A DNA stretch of 64,000 nucleotides, taken from contig JAAOOA010000028.1 in NCBI GenBank assembly GCA_012861695.1, positions 11,448,470-11,512,469 on the forward strand, read 5' to 3'. Shown piece by piece: positions 35,184 through 49,109 of this stretch. The stretch's first letter is position 1; the number at the start of each line of letters is the position of its first letter. A program made the translations under genes and the position numbers. This stretch comes from Trematomus loennbergii (lineage: Eukaryota; Chordata; Actinopteri; Perciformes; Nototheniidae). The notes below the pieces were generated by a model, which was given only the letters and a program-made list of their open reading frames with translations, was not told the DNA's origin and did not search any database.

Positions 35184-38100
35184 ATGGGTCGGTTTTCATT
35201 TTGCTGCTTTGTCCTGTCGAGCTTGCTACCTCTCTGTAATGGTGAGTAAAACATAATTTAATATTGAACAGTTTACCAAAGTAATATCGTGGTATAATTA
35301 TCTTAATTTCCTTTTTTTCAGTTTCTTATTGATAGAAGATTTAGAATACACAGTTACAACAATTGTTTTAATCATGACCTAGTTTTTTGTTGTTTGACCT
35401 GATTGTAACGAGCCAAATAAATAATCTAATTAATAATCTAAATGTACATGACTCAGCTGATTGTATTTTTTCCAAATAATAATGGTAGATTATTAAAATG
35501 TGTCTCATAAGTGCAGTTCCACCTAAAATTAAAATAAATATGTTGGATCAGGTCATTGACCCTGCCTACTTGTGGTGGAAAACATGGCTGAAATCGTATA
35601 TCGCAGTACATGTTACCTTATATCAGGGTAATGGTTTATGCAGTAGTCACTTTGTAAATTCAAGAAATGAAAATTAACACACAGTGCTTCATATTTAAGT
35701 ATTTTTTTGGTACTCCCATAAAAACAATTGCCTCCAATGAGACATTTGAAACAAAACTTGAAACAGTTAAACTGAAATTATGTCAAAATGGAAACGTTAA
35801 GGTTCTTGACAACAACTTCATGTGAGAAGAGTTTCAAAGTGTTCAAGTGCTGATAAACACCATCCTGACTTTAGTCCCTGCAATTAAAAACAATAAAACA
35901 AAGACAAAAAAATATAGACTTTACCTGCAGAATTTTCTCATCAAAACCTGAATGAATGTTGAACAAACACACACTTTTTTAATTTACATTTTAAAATGTA
36001 TAAATTAAGACAAAGTAAATGTAGAAGAGACAAGGAAGAGTAGTTCCTTAAATAGGAATTAATTTTAGTATGTTTGATTTTCTCTTAAACTTGGAAATAG
36101 ACACTTCACTAAAACCATTTTATAGGAAAGATTGAACAACATCAATGGTGTTTACTTTGATATCCATGCAAGTCACCTCTTTCAGCTGAAGCAAATGCTG
36201 AAGTTAAATGTTCTTGTTTTATGTATTCCATTGAAATGACATGTCATTGTCTCTTATGATTTTCTAGCTCAATCCGCAGCTCCAACAGGTAAAACCACTC
36301 ATACACTGTAACCCAATCCTCTAGTGACACATAATCTGTCTCCATCCCAACTCTACAATGAACAGATACTTTTAGCTACAACTAATAGTTTCATTATATC
36401 TACACTACACCTACACTTGCTATGGAATAAGCTATGCTATAAGTCATATGCATGTTTACTATTTGATAGACGATCATGAGTGTGAGACACCAGAGTGATC
36501 ATGAAATAAAACAGTGGATTAACAGTTATAAATCGATACAGTGTAAATGATTGATTAAAGATGTGTTGGGTGTGCAGGCTGTGCAGGTCCACCTCTGCTG
36601 TGTTGCTCTGGTCAAAACAGCAGTTGTTCAAGGGGTTGTTACTGTGACACTTCCTGCGTGCTATTTAACGACTGCTGTGGTGACCACTTTTCAACCTGCT
36701 TACAAGGTGAGTGATGGTGAACACATGGAAAAGGAATGATACACAGTGATGCCAGTTTGTGATTGAGATGAAGTTTATAATGCACATTTTTGTCTTGAAT
36801 ACAGGCTTTAACCCTTCGCCACCAAGAAGACAGAGCACAACAAGAAGCAGTACCAGACATACACTGGAAAATGACACCAAAACGTCAACCTTCCCATCCA
36901 AAACAACAGCATCAGATACAACATTGGCACTATTGGATGTCAGCACAACCTCTGCCTCGATAATATCTACTACAGAAACCATCCCAACAAGCAGAGACAA
37001 ATCTACACGAGCAGATAACTCAACTTTATCAGCCTCTTCAACAACAACACCCAGCACATCAAACAGCAACACTACCCCTACACTAGCAGACATTATAAAA
37101 GCTTCTACAGTCTCTCTTTCTTCACCACCCAGCACAGCAGAATCTACCCTGGGGGAAGTGAGTACAACTTCAGCTTCTACAATTGCTGTTACTTTGGAAA
37201 CAAGACAAACAAACAGCATCACATCAGCACCAGCAAATATCGGGACAACTTCAGCATTGACAACTTTGAATATAAGACCACAAAGCACAACGAATGTCAA
37301 TACTACACCTATATTAGAAAACATCGTAACATTAGCATCAACAGTCTCTGATACTACAACATCCAGCACAACAGAATCTGCACAGCTGGAAGTGAGCATA
37401 TCTTCAGCATCGAAAACATTGCCACCAAGCACAAGTACAATTAGTACATCTACGCCGACAGATGTCCCTCCATCTTTGTCATCCCCAGGCCCTCTAACAA
37501 AAGTTCCAAGTAAAACAAGAAGCACTACTGCATCAGATGTGAGCATAAACGCAGAGTCCATAATGTTTGCTTCAAAAGCAACCAGCCAAACAAACAGCAG
37601 CAAAGCTACACTAGTATATAACAGCACAACTTCATCAGCCTCTGTAACAACAGCAGCTGGATCAACAAACGTCAATGCTACCCTACGGTAGCAGACATTG
37701 TAACAACTCTAGGCTCCATAGTCTCTGATACTTCTACACCCAGCACAACAGGCAGCACTGCAGCATCTACACCGGTGAAAGTGAGTCCAAATTCAGCACT
37801 CACCGTTGTTAATATGTCAGAATCAACAGTCTCTCCAACAACAGCATCCAGTAAAACAAGCAGCACAACAGCATCAGAAGGGAGCACACACTTTGCTTTG
37901 ACAACAAACAGCCAAACAAGTCTCAGTTTATCTACACCAGAAGAAACAAACAGCAATACTACCCCTACATTAGCAGACAATGCAACAACTTTAGCATCCA
38001 AATTTGCTGATATTACATCACCCAGCGAAACAGGCAGCACTGCAGCATCTACAATGGTGGAAGTGAGAACAACTTCAGCATCCACCATTGGGGATACAAC

Positions 38101-41100
38101 AACACAGAGAACAAGTACAAGTACATCTACATTAAAAGATACACATTTGTCTTTGTCATCCACATCCTCTCCAACAAAATCTCCCATTACAACAAGAAGC
38201 AATAATGCATTAGATGTGAGCACAAACCCAAAGGCTGTAGCTTTTGCTTCAACAACAACCAGCCAAACAGACGGCAACACATTCAAACCAGCAGATAAAA
38301 GCACAACTTCAACAGCCTCTGCACAAACAGCACTCAGCACAACAAACAGCAATACTACCCCTACACTAGCAGACATCGGAAAAACGTTGACATCCACAGT
38401 CACTGATACTACAACACCCAGCACAACAAACAGCACTGCAGCATCTACACTGGTGGAATTGAGTACAACCTCAGCATCTACAGTCTTAAAACCAACACCA
38501 CCAAGCTCAAGTAGTAATACAACAGGCAGCACTATGGCATCTGATGTGAGCTCGAACCCAGTGTCCAGAGTGTTTGCTACTACAGCAACCAGCCAAACAA
38601 GCAGCATTGAATCTACAGCAGCAGATAACAGTAACACTTCATCAGCCCCTTTAACAACAGCACCCAACACAACAAACAGAAACCCTACCTCTTTGCTAGC
38701 AGTCATTGCAACCACTTTACTATCAACATTCCTCGAAACTACATCAGCCAGCACAACAGGCAGCAAATCAGCGTCAACATTGGTAGAAGAGAGTACAATT
38801 TCAGCATCCACAGTCACTCCTCAAACTTTAGAACCCAGCCAAAATAACAACAATACATCTGCACCAGAACATATAGAACTAACAACCAGCCAAACAAGTG
38901 GCAGTATATTTACACCAGAGGATAACAACTCAACTTTATCTGCCTCTTTAACAACAGCAGCCAGCCCAACACACAACAATACTACACTAGCAGACATCGT
39001 AACAATTTTAGCCTCCACAGTTTCTAATTCTACAACACCCAGCACATTAGCTAGCACTCCAGCATCTACACTGGTGAAAGTGAGTACAACTTCAGCATCT
39101 ACAGTCATTGATACTTCAGAAATCACCCAAAATAACAGAAATATAACTTCAGATTCCACAGCCTCGAATTCAACACCACGACAAAAGTATTAGTACATCT
39201 ACTCTGACAGAAAAACCCCCATCTTCAACATCAACAGTCTCTCCAACAACAGCATCCAGTACAACAAGCAGCACAACTGCATCAGAAGGGAGCACACACT
39301 TTGCTTTGACAACAACCAGCCAAACAAGTGTCAGTGTATCTACACCAGATGATAACAAATCAACTTTATCAGCCTCTGTAGTGAGTACAACTTCAGCAGT
39401 CACCGTTGTAAATACTTCAGAAACCAGCCAATCGATTAGCATTACTTCTTCACCAGCAAATATAAAAACAACTTCAGCATCCACAGCCTCAGATACAACA
39501 CCACCAAGCACATCAAACAGCAATACTAGCCCTACACTAGCAGAAATCCTAACATATTTAGCCTCCACAGTCTCTGATACTACAACACCCAGTACAAAAG
39601 GCACCACAGCAGCATCTGGACTGGTAGAAGAGAGTACAATTTCCGCATCCACAGTCACTGATACCTCAGAAACCAGCCAATCAAATAGCCTTACATCTTT
39701 ACCAGTAAATATAAAACCAAATTCAGCATCCACAGCCTCAGATAGAACAGCACCAAAGACAACAAACAACAATACTACCCTACATTAGCAGACAACGTAA
39801 CAACTTTAGCATCCAAATTTGCTGATATTACATCACCCAGCGAAACAGGCAGCACTGCAGCATCTACAATGGTGGAAGTGAGAACAACTTCAGCATCCAC
39901 CATTGGGGATACAACAACACAGAGAACAAGTACAAGTACATCTACATTAAAAGATACACATTTGTCTTTGTCATCCACATCCTCTCCAACAAAATCTCCC
40001 ATTACAACAAGAAGCAATAATGCATTAGATGTGAGCACAAACCCAAAGGCCGTAGCTTTTGCTTCAACAACAACCAGCCAAAAGACGGCAACACATTCAA
40101 ACCAGCAGATAAAAGCACAACTTCAACAGCCTCTGCACAAACAGCACTCAGCACAACAAACAGCAATACTACCCCTACACTAGGAGACATCGGAAAAACG
40201 TTGACATCCACAGTCACTGATACTACAACACCCAGCACAACAAACAGCACTGCAGCATCTACACTGGTGGAATTGAGTACAACCTCAGCATCTACAATCT
40301 TAAACCAACACCACCAAGCTCAAGTAGTAATACAACAGGCAGCACTATGGCATCTGATGTGAGCTCGAACCCAGTGTCCAGAGTGTTTGCTACTACAGCA
40401 ACCAGCCAAACAAGCAGCATTGAATCTACAGCAGCAGATAACAGTAACGCTTCATCAGCCCCTTTAACAACAGCACCCAACACAACAAACAGAAACCCTA
40501 CCTCTTTGCTAGCAGTCATTGCAACCACTTTACTATCAACATTCCCCGAAACTACATCAGTCAGCACAACAGGCAGCAAATCAGCATCTACATTGGAAGA
40601 AGAGAGTACAATTTCAGCATCCACAGTCACTCAAACTTTAGAACCCAGCCAAAATAACAACAATACATCTGCACCAGAAATATAGAACTAACAACCAGCC
40701 AAACAAGTGGCAGTATATTTACACCAAAGGATAACAACTCAACTGTATCTGCCTCTTTAACAACAGCAGCCAGCCCAACACACAACAATACTCCCCTTAC
40801 ACTAGCAGACATCGTAACAATTTTAGCCTCCACAGTTTCTAATTCTACAACACCCAGCACATTAGCTAGCACTCCAGCATCTACACTGGTGAAAGTGAGT
40901 ACAACCTCAGCATCTACAGTCATTGATACTTCAGAAACCACCCAAAATAACAGAAATATAACTTCAGATTCCACAGCCTCGAATTCAACACCACGAAGAA
41001 AAAGTACTAGTTCATCTACTCTGATAGAAAACCCTGCATCTCCGACATCAACAGTCTCTCCAAAAACAGCATCCAGTACAACAAGTAGCACAACTGCATC

Positions 41101-44100
41101 AGAAGGGAGCACACACTTTGCTTTGACAACAACCAGCCAAACAAGTGTCAGTGTATCTACACCAGATGATAACAAATCAACTTCATCAGCCTCTGTAGTG
41201 AGTACAACTTCAGCAGTCACCGTTGTAAATACTTCAGAAACCAGCCAATCAATTAGCATTACTTTTCACCAGCAAATATAAAAACAACTTCAGCATCCAC
41301 AGCCTCAGAAACAACACCACCAAGCACATCAAACAGCAATACTAGCCCTACACTAGCAGAAATCATAACATCTTTAGCATCCACAGTCTCTACTCCAACG
41401 CCCAGTACTACAGGCAGCACTGCAGCATCTACACTGGTGGAAGTGAGAACAACTTCAGCACTCGCCGTTGTTAATACGTCAGAAACCAGCCAATCGATTA
41501 GCATTACATCTTCACTAGCAAATATTAAAACAGCTTCAGCATCCACAGCCTCAGAAACAACACCACCAAGCACAACAAACAGTAATACTAGCCCTACACA
41601 AGCAGAAATTGTAACTTCTTTAGCGTCCACAGTCTCTGATACTACAACACCCAGTAAAAAAGGCACCACAGCAGCATCTGGACTGGTAGAAGAGAGTACA
41701 ATTTACGCATCCACAGTCACTGATACCTCAGAAACCAGCCAATCAAATAGCCTTACATCTTTACCAGTAAATATAGAACCAAATTCAGCATCCACAGCCT
41801 CAGATAGAACAGCACCAAAGACAACAAACAGCAATACTACCCCTACATTAGCAGACAACGCAACAACTTTAGCATCCAAATTTGCTGATATTACATCACC
41901 CAGCGAAACAGGCAGCACTGCAGCATCTACAATGGCGGAAGTGAGAACAACTTCAGCATCCACCATTGGGGATACAACAACACAGAGAACAAGTACAAGT
42001 ACATCTACATTAAAAGATACACATTTGTCTTTGTCATCCACATCCTCTCCAACAAAATCTCCCATTACAACAAGAAGCAATAATGCATTAGATGTGAGCA
42101 CAAACCCAAAGGCCGTAGCTTTTGCTTCAACAACAACCAGCCAAAAAGACAGCAACACATTCAAACCAGCAGATAAAAGCACAACTTCAACAGCCTCTGC
42201 ACAAACAGCACTCAGCACAACAAACAGCAATACTACCCCTACACTAGCAGACATCGGAAAAACGTTGACATCCACAGTCACTGATACTACAACACCCAGC
42301 ACAACAAACAGCACTGCAGCATCTACACTGGTGGAATTGAGTACAACCTCAGCATCTACAGTCTTAAAACCAACACCACCAAGCTCAAGTAGTAATACAA
42401 CAGGCAGCACTATGGCATCTGATGTGAGCTCGAACCCAGTGTCCAGAGTGTTTGCTACTACAGCAACCAGCCAAACAAGCAGCATTGAATCTACAGCAGC
42501 AGATAACAGTAACACTTCATCAGCCCCTTTAACAACAGCACCCAACACAACAAACAGAAACCCTACCTCTTTGCTAGCAGTCATTGCAACCACTTTACTA
42601 TCAACATTCCCGAAACTACATCAGCCAGCACAACAGGCAGCAAATCAGCGTCTACATTGGTAGAAGAGAGTACAATTTCAGCATCCACAGTCCTCAAACT
42701 TTAGAACCCAGCCAAAATAACAACAATACATCTGCACCAGAAATATAGAACTAACAACCAGCAGTATATTTACACCAGAGGATAACAACTCAACTGTATC
42801 TGCCTCTTTAACAACAGCAGCCAGCCCAACACACAACAATACTACACTTACACTAGCAGACATCGTAACAATTTTCACCTCCACAGTTTCTAATTCTACA
42901 ACACCCAGCACATTAGCTAGCACTCCAGCATACACTGGTGAAAGTGAGTACAACTTCAGCATCTACAGTTATTGATACTTCAGAAACCACCCAAAATAAC
43001 AGAAATATAACTTCAGATTCCACAGCCTCGAATTCAACACCACGAAGCAAAAGTACTAGTACATCTACTCTGACAGAAAACCCCCCATCTTCGACATCAA
43101 CAGTCTCTCCAACAACAGCATCCAGTACAACAAGCAGCACAACTGCATCAGAAGGGAGCACACACTTTGCTTTGACAAACCAGCCAAACAAGTGTCAGTG
43201 TATCTACACCAGAAGATAACAAATCAACTTTATCAGCCTCTGTAGTGAGTACAACTTCAGCAGTCACCGTTGTAAATACTTCAGAAACCAGCCAATCGAT
43301 TAGCATTACTTCTTCACCAGCAAATATAAAAACAACTTCAGCATCCACAGCCTCAGATACAACACCACCAAGCACAACAAACAGCAATACTAGCCCTACA
43401 CAAGCAGAAATTGTAACTTCTTTAGCCTCCACAGTCTCTGATACTACAACACCCAGTACAAAAGGCAGCACAGCAGCATCTGGACTGGTAGAAGAGAGCA
43501 ATTTCCGCATCCACAGTCACTGATACCTCAGAAACCAGCCAATCAAATAGCCTTACATCTTTACCAGTAAATATAAAACCAAATTCAGCATCCACAGCCT
43601 CAGATAGAACAGCACCAAAGACAACAAACAGCAATACTACCCCTACATTAGCAGACAACGCAACAACTTTAGCATCCAAATTTGCTGATATTACATCACC
43701 CAGCGAAACAGGCAGCACTGCAGCATCTACAATGGTGGAAGTGAGAACAACTTCAGCATCCACCATTGGGGATACAACAACACAGAGAACAAGTACAAGT
43801 ACATCTACATTAAAAGATACACATTTGTCTTTGTCATCCACATCCTCTCCAACAAAATCTCCCATTATAACAAGAAGCAATAATGCATTAGATGTGAGCA
43901 CAAACCCAAAGGCCGTAGCTTTTTCTTCAACAACAACCAGCCAAACAGACGGCAACACATTCAAACCAGCAGATAAAAGCACAACTTCAACAGCCTCTGC
44001 ACAAACAGCACTCAGCACAACAAACAGCAATACTACCCCTACACTAGGAGACATCGGAAAAACGTTGACATCCACAGTCACTGATACTACAACACCCAGC

Positions 44101-47100
44101 ACAACAAACAGCACTGCAGCATCTACACTGGTGGAATTGAGTACAACCTCAGCATCTACAGTCTTAAAACCAACACCACCAAGCTCAAGTAGTAATACAA
44201 CAGGCAGCACTATGGCATCTGATGTGAGCTCGAACCCAGTGTCCAGAGTGTTTGCTACTACAGCAACCAGCCAAACAAGCAGCATTGAATCTACAGCAGC
44301 AGATAACAGTAACACTTCATCAGCCCCTTTAACAACAGCACCCAACACAACAAACAGAAACCTACCTCTTTGCTAGCAGTCATTGCAACCACTTTACTAT
44401 CAACATTCCCCGAAACTACATCAGCCAGCACAACAGGCAGCAAATCAGCGTCTACATTGGTAGAAGAGAGTACAATTTCAGCATCCACAGTCACTCAAAC
44501 TTTAGAACCCAGCCAAAATAACAACAATACATCTGCACCAGAAAATATAGAACTAACAACCAGCCAAACAAGTGGCAGTATATTTACACCAGAGGATAAC
44601 AACTCAACTGTATCTGCCTCTTTAACAACAGCAGCCAGCCCAACACACAACAATACTACCCTTACACTAGCAGACATCGTAACAATTTTCGCCTCCACAG
44701 TTTCTAATTCTACAACACCCAGCACATTAGCTAGCACTCCAGCATCTACACTGGTGAAAGTGAGTACAACTTCAGCATCTACAGTCATTGATACTTCAGA
44801 AACCACCCAAAATAACAGAAATATAACTTCAGATTCCACAGCCTCGAATTCAACACCACGAAGCAAAAGTATTAGTACATCTACTCTGACAGAAAACCCC
44901 CATCTCAACATCAACAGTCTCTCCAACAACAGCATCCAGTACAACAAGCGGCACAACTGCATCAGAAGGGAGCACACACTTTGCTTTGACAACAACCAGC
45001 CAAACAAGTGTCAGTGTATCTACACCAGATGATAACAAATCAACTTTATCAGCCTCTGTAGTGAGTACAACTTCAGCAGTCACCATTGTAAATACTTCAG
45101 AAACCAGCCAATCAATTAGCATTACTTCTTCACCAGCAAATATAAAAACAACTTCAGCATCCACAGCCTCAGATACAACAACACCACCAAGCACATCAAA
45201 CAGCAATACTAGCCCTACACTAGCAGAAATCGTAACATCTTTAGCATCCACAGTCTCTACTCCAACGCCCAGTACTACAGGCAGCACTGCAGCATCTACA
45301 CTGGTGGAAGTGAGAACAACTTCAGCACTCGCCGTTGTTAATACGTCAGAAACCAGCCAATCGATTAGCATTACATCTTCACTAGCAAATATTAAAACAG
45401 CTTCAGCATCCACAGCCTCAACACCACCAAGCACAACAAACAGTAATACTAGCCCTACACAAGCAGAAATTGCAACTTATTTAGCGTCCACAGTCTCTGA
45501 TACTACAAAACCCAGTACAAAAGGCACCACAGCAGCATCTGGACTGGTAGAAGAGAGTACAATTTCCGCATCCACAGTCACTGATACCTCAGAAACCAGC
45601 CAATCAAATAGCCTTACATCTTTACCAGTAAATATAAAACCAAATTCAGCATCCACAGCCTCAGATAGAACAGCACCAAAGACAACAAACAGCAATACTA
45701 CCCCTACATTAGCAGACAACGTAACAAATTTAGCATCCAAATTTGCTGATATTACATCACCCAGCGAAACAGGCAGCACTGCAGCATCTACAATGGTGGA
45801 AGTGAGAACAACTTCAGCATCCACCATCGGGGATACAACAACACAGAGAACAAGTGCAAGTACATCTACATTAAAAGATACACATTTGTCTTTGTCATCC
45901 ACATCCTCTCCAACAAAATCTCCCATTACAACAAGAAGCAATAATGCATTAGATGTGAGCACAAACCCAATGGCCGTAGCTTTTGCTTCAACAACAACCA
46001 GCCAAACAGACGGCAACACATTCAAACCAGCAGATAAAAGCACAACTTCAACAGCCTCTGCACAAACAGCACTCAGCACAACAAACAGCAATACTACCCC
46101 TACACTAGCAGACATCGGAAAAACGTTGACATCCACAGTCACTGATACTACAACACCCAGCACAACAAACAGCACTGCAGCATCTACACTGGTGGAATTG
46201 AGTACAACCTCAGCATCTACAGTCTTAAAACCAACACCACCAAGCTCAAGTAGTAATACAACAGGCAGCACTATTGCATCTAATGTGAGCTCGAACCCAG
46301 TGTCCAGAGTGTTTCTACTACAGCAACCAGCCAAACAAGCAGCATTGAATCTACAGCAGCAGATAACAGTAACACTTCATTAGCCCCTTTAACAACAGCA
46401 CCCACACAACAAACAGAAACCCTACCTCTTTGCTAGCAGTCATTGCAACCACTTTACTATCAACATTCCCCGAAACTACATCAGCCAGCACAACAGGCAG
46501 CAAATCAGCATCTACATTGGTAGAAGAGAGTACAATTTCAGCATCCACAGTCACTCAAACTTTAGAACCCAGCCAAAATAACAACAATACATCTGCACCA
46601 GAAAATATAGAACTAACAACCAGCAGTATATTTACACCAGAGGATAACAACTCAACTGTATCTGCCTCTTTAACAACAGCAGCCAGCCCAACACAACAAT
46701 ACTACCCTTACACTAGCAGACATCGTAACAATTTTCACCTCCACAGTTTCTAATTCTACAACACCCAGCACATTAGCTAGCACTCCAGCATCTACACTGG
46801 TGAAAGTGAGTACAACTTCAGCATCTACAGTCATGATACTTCAGAAACCACCCAAAATAACAGAAATATAACTTCAGATTCCACAGCCTCGAATTCAACA
46901 CCACGAAGCAAAAGTATTAGTACATCTACTCTGACAGAAAACCCCCCATCTTCAACATCAACAGTCTCTCAACAACAGCATCCAGTACAACAAGCAGCAC
47001 AACTGCATCAGAAGGGAGCACACACTTTGCTTTGACAACAACCAGCCAAAAGTGTCAGTTTATCTACACCAGAAGATAACAAATCAACTTCATTGGCCTC

Positions 47101-48866
47101 TTTAACAACAGCACCCAGCCCAACAAACAGCCATACTAGCCTACAACTTTAGCCTCCACAGTTTTAAAACTACAAGCCCAGCACAAAAGGCAGCACTGCA
47201 GCACCTTTACTGGTGGAAATGAGAACAACTTCAGCATCTACCGTGTTAATGCTACAGAAACCAGACAAACAAACAGCATTAAATATTCACCAGCAAATAA
47301 AGGCACAACTTCAGCATCCACAGCCTCAAATACAACACCAAGCACTACAAACAGCACTTCTAGCCCTACACTAGCAAACATCTTAACAACGTTGGGCTTC
47401 AGAGTTCCTGATGCTACAAACACCAGCACAACAGGCAGTACTGCAACATCAACACTGGTGGAAATGAATGCAACTTCAGCATCTGCAGTTACAGCAACAC
47501 CACCAAGCTCAAGTACAAGTAGTACATCTACACAGAGCGATATCCGCCATCTTTGTCATCAACAGTTTCTCCATCGACAGCTTCCAGCACAACAAGCAGC
47601 ATTACTTCATCAGATGTGAGCACTAACCCAGTGTCCACAGTGTTGCTACTACAGCAACTAGCAAAACAAGCAGTAGCAAATCCACACAAGCAGGTAACAG
47701 CACAATTGTATCGGCTTCTGCAAAAACAGCACCCAGCACAACAAATAGCAATACTACTCCCACAACAGAAGACATCGTAAAAACGTTATACTCCAATGTC
47801 TCTAATACTACAACACCAGCATAACTGAATCTGCACCGCTGGAAGTGAGTACAAGTAGATCAGCTACAGTTTTGGATACAAAACCAACAAGTACAAGTAC
47901 AAGTAGTACATCTACACCACATCATCGGAGTCTCTCTAACAACAAACTCCCAGTACGACAAGCAGCACAACTGAATCAGATAGGAGACCCAACCCAGTGT
48001 CCACAATTGTTCCCACAACAACAACCAGCCAAACAAGCAGTACTACATCTACAATAGCTACAGGTTGGTCATTATGATCTCTGCTAGTAACATTTTAAAA
48101 TGGAGTTGGCATCAACAAAACTATATTTTTTATTTTAGATGAATCTGCATTTTTATTTTATTTTATTATAAATTGATTCATTTGGTCTGTTCTCTATTGT
48201 CAGAAAAAGGTGAAACATGTCCATTCCTGTTACTCGCAGTGATTTTTTTTATTGTCTTGTATTGTCAGTCCCAAACTCCAAAAAATATATTCAGTTTAAT
48301 ATGATTCTCAAAACGAGAAAAGCAAAAAATCTCATTATTTGAGAGGATGCTCAATGTATTTTCTTCTATTTCTAGATAAAATTGAAGTTTAATCAGAACA
48401 GTTGGGGGATATTTTTCTGTGTATTGATTTATTGTTGTGGCCAAATTGGCAATCTTGGCAATCAGGAGCCAAAGCCAACAATCCCCTCAGTTAAGAGATA
48501 CAACTCCTTATCATGTTCACTAAACAATACCTTCCTTTCCCTCAGCAGAGACAACAATTGCAGAGACCAGCACACGTCAGGATACTAGTGGTGTAACATC
48601 TTCACCAGTAGATGGGAGCAAATCTGCTTTTTCCAACACAAACACAGATTTCACCGTCAGCTCAAGTAAAGTATTTTACATGGACATCTGTGCATCAGTG
48701 ACGTAGTTAACAGTTTTAAATATTTGCACGTTTTTTGTTTGTTACAGATGCCAAAACAGTTACCATTCACCTTAAAGTTTCAGGTTCATCCCGAACAGAG
48801 GAAAGTGACGTGATTTTAGAGGCATTATCTAATGTAAGTACAAGCAACCTTCCCATATAGCCACAA

Positions 48867-48924
<58 letters not shown>

Positions 48925-49065
48925 ATAAAACGAATATTATACACATCTCTGTCGCTCACCAAATCATTGAGTGTTTTCTCTCTCACACAGTTCATCCAGC
49001 AGAACTGTGAGGGCTGCACTTCGACTATCGGACGCATCAAATTCAACAGAGACTCTCAGAACTAA
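35184..49065 (+). CDS. Secreted somatomedin-B mucin-like protein with giant repeat exon, frame breaks
   Basis: The chain has seven exons: 35184-35241, 36268-36288, 36578-36706, 36805-48063, 48546-48665, 48748-48833, 48991-49065, all with GT-AG borders and matching phases. Coding length is about 11.7 kb (about 3,900 residues). Order: signal peptide (MGRFSFCCFVLSSLLPLCNG), 7-residue linker, one somatomedin-B-like domain, a huge Ser/Thr/Ala tract with Asn-x-Thr/Ser sequons, and a short C-terminal domain without membrane anchor. It should be a secreted, heavily O-glycosylated mucin. SMB plus mucin recalls lubricin (PRG4), but there is no hemopexin domain, so I do not assign that name. The giant exon contains at least a dozen frame-breaking deletions against its own sister repeats. 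Confidence 0.75.
36578..36706 (+). CDS. Exon 3: somatomedin-B-like domain
   Basis: The 129-base exon encodes about 43 residues with ten cysteines: C-x6-CC-x6-C-x3-C-x-C-x3-C-x5-CC-x7-C. The CYCDTSC and NDCCGDHFSTC motifs match the SMB core, which normally has eight cysteines. The extra pair (a doubled CC and the C of NSSC) recalls the RPE-spondin type of SMB domain. SMB domains mediate protein binding in vitronectin and PRG4; the ligand here is unknown. Confidence 0.75.
36805..48063 (+). CDS. Exon 4: 11.3 kb Ser/Thr-rich mucin exon
   Basis: One uninterrupted genomic exon, acceptor at 36803-36804 and donor at 48064, carries the mucin domain. The coding frame is the plus strand and is rich in Thr, Ser, Ala, Asn and Val, with recurrent motifs such as TTSASTV, NSNTTPTLAD and TSQTS. 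The outer parts (36805-37700 and 47050-48063) are diverged; the middle is near-identical long repeats. Frame changes near 37682, 39183, 39780, 40081, 40305, 40677, 41265, 42608, 42692, 42930, 44361 and 46312 each coincide with one or two bases missing against sister copies. Read with consensus frame it would be one open domain. Confidence 0.75.
37690..47050. repeat. Five-copy macro-satellite in coding sequence
   Basis: A landmark (ACAATGG in the word CATCTACAATGG) recurs at 38051, 39866, 41929, 43729 and 45790. The spacings are 1815, 2063, 1800 and 2061 bases. Long and short units therefore alternate, and the pattern is a dimer of about 3.87 kb. The extra 250 bases of the long units lie near 41310-41560 and 45175-45420 and are themselves a duplicated sub-unit. 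Copies differ by scattered single-base changes and small deletions only. Confidence 0.85.
48546..49065 (+). CDS. Exons 5-7: C-terminal domain
   Basis: Exon 5 is a last Ser/Thr-rich stretch (ETSTRQDTSGVTSSPVDGSK). Exons 6 and 7 encode about 50 residues starting AKTVTIHLKVSGSS and ending NCEGCTSTIGRIKFNRDSQN before TAA at 49063-49065. The beta-strand/helix pattern and position after a mucin tract suggest a SEA-like fold, but it is too short to be sure. Two cysteines in NCEGC could form disulphides. No transmembrane segment follows. Confidence 0.65.
48869..48927. repeat. (AT)n microsatellite
   Basis: The AT array sits in the intron between the last two exons of the SMB-mucin gene. Confidence 0.9.
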
Positions 49066-49109
49066 ACAATGATATGTGAACACTTACTGTAAAAAACGTT
49101 CAGTGCCTA

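Noticed and set aside
36665..46554. Long antisense open frames rich in Val, Leu and Asp (up to about 380 codons)
   Set aside because: They are mirror images of the plus-strand Ser/Thr codons (ACA, GCA, TCA), which rarely give stops in reverse. They recur with every repeat, have no start context or splice sites, and lack any domain.
35184..49065. Naming the gene prg4 (lubricin)
   Set aside because: Only one SMB domain is present, there is no hemopexin domain and the repeat sequence differs.
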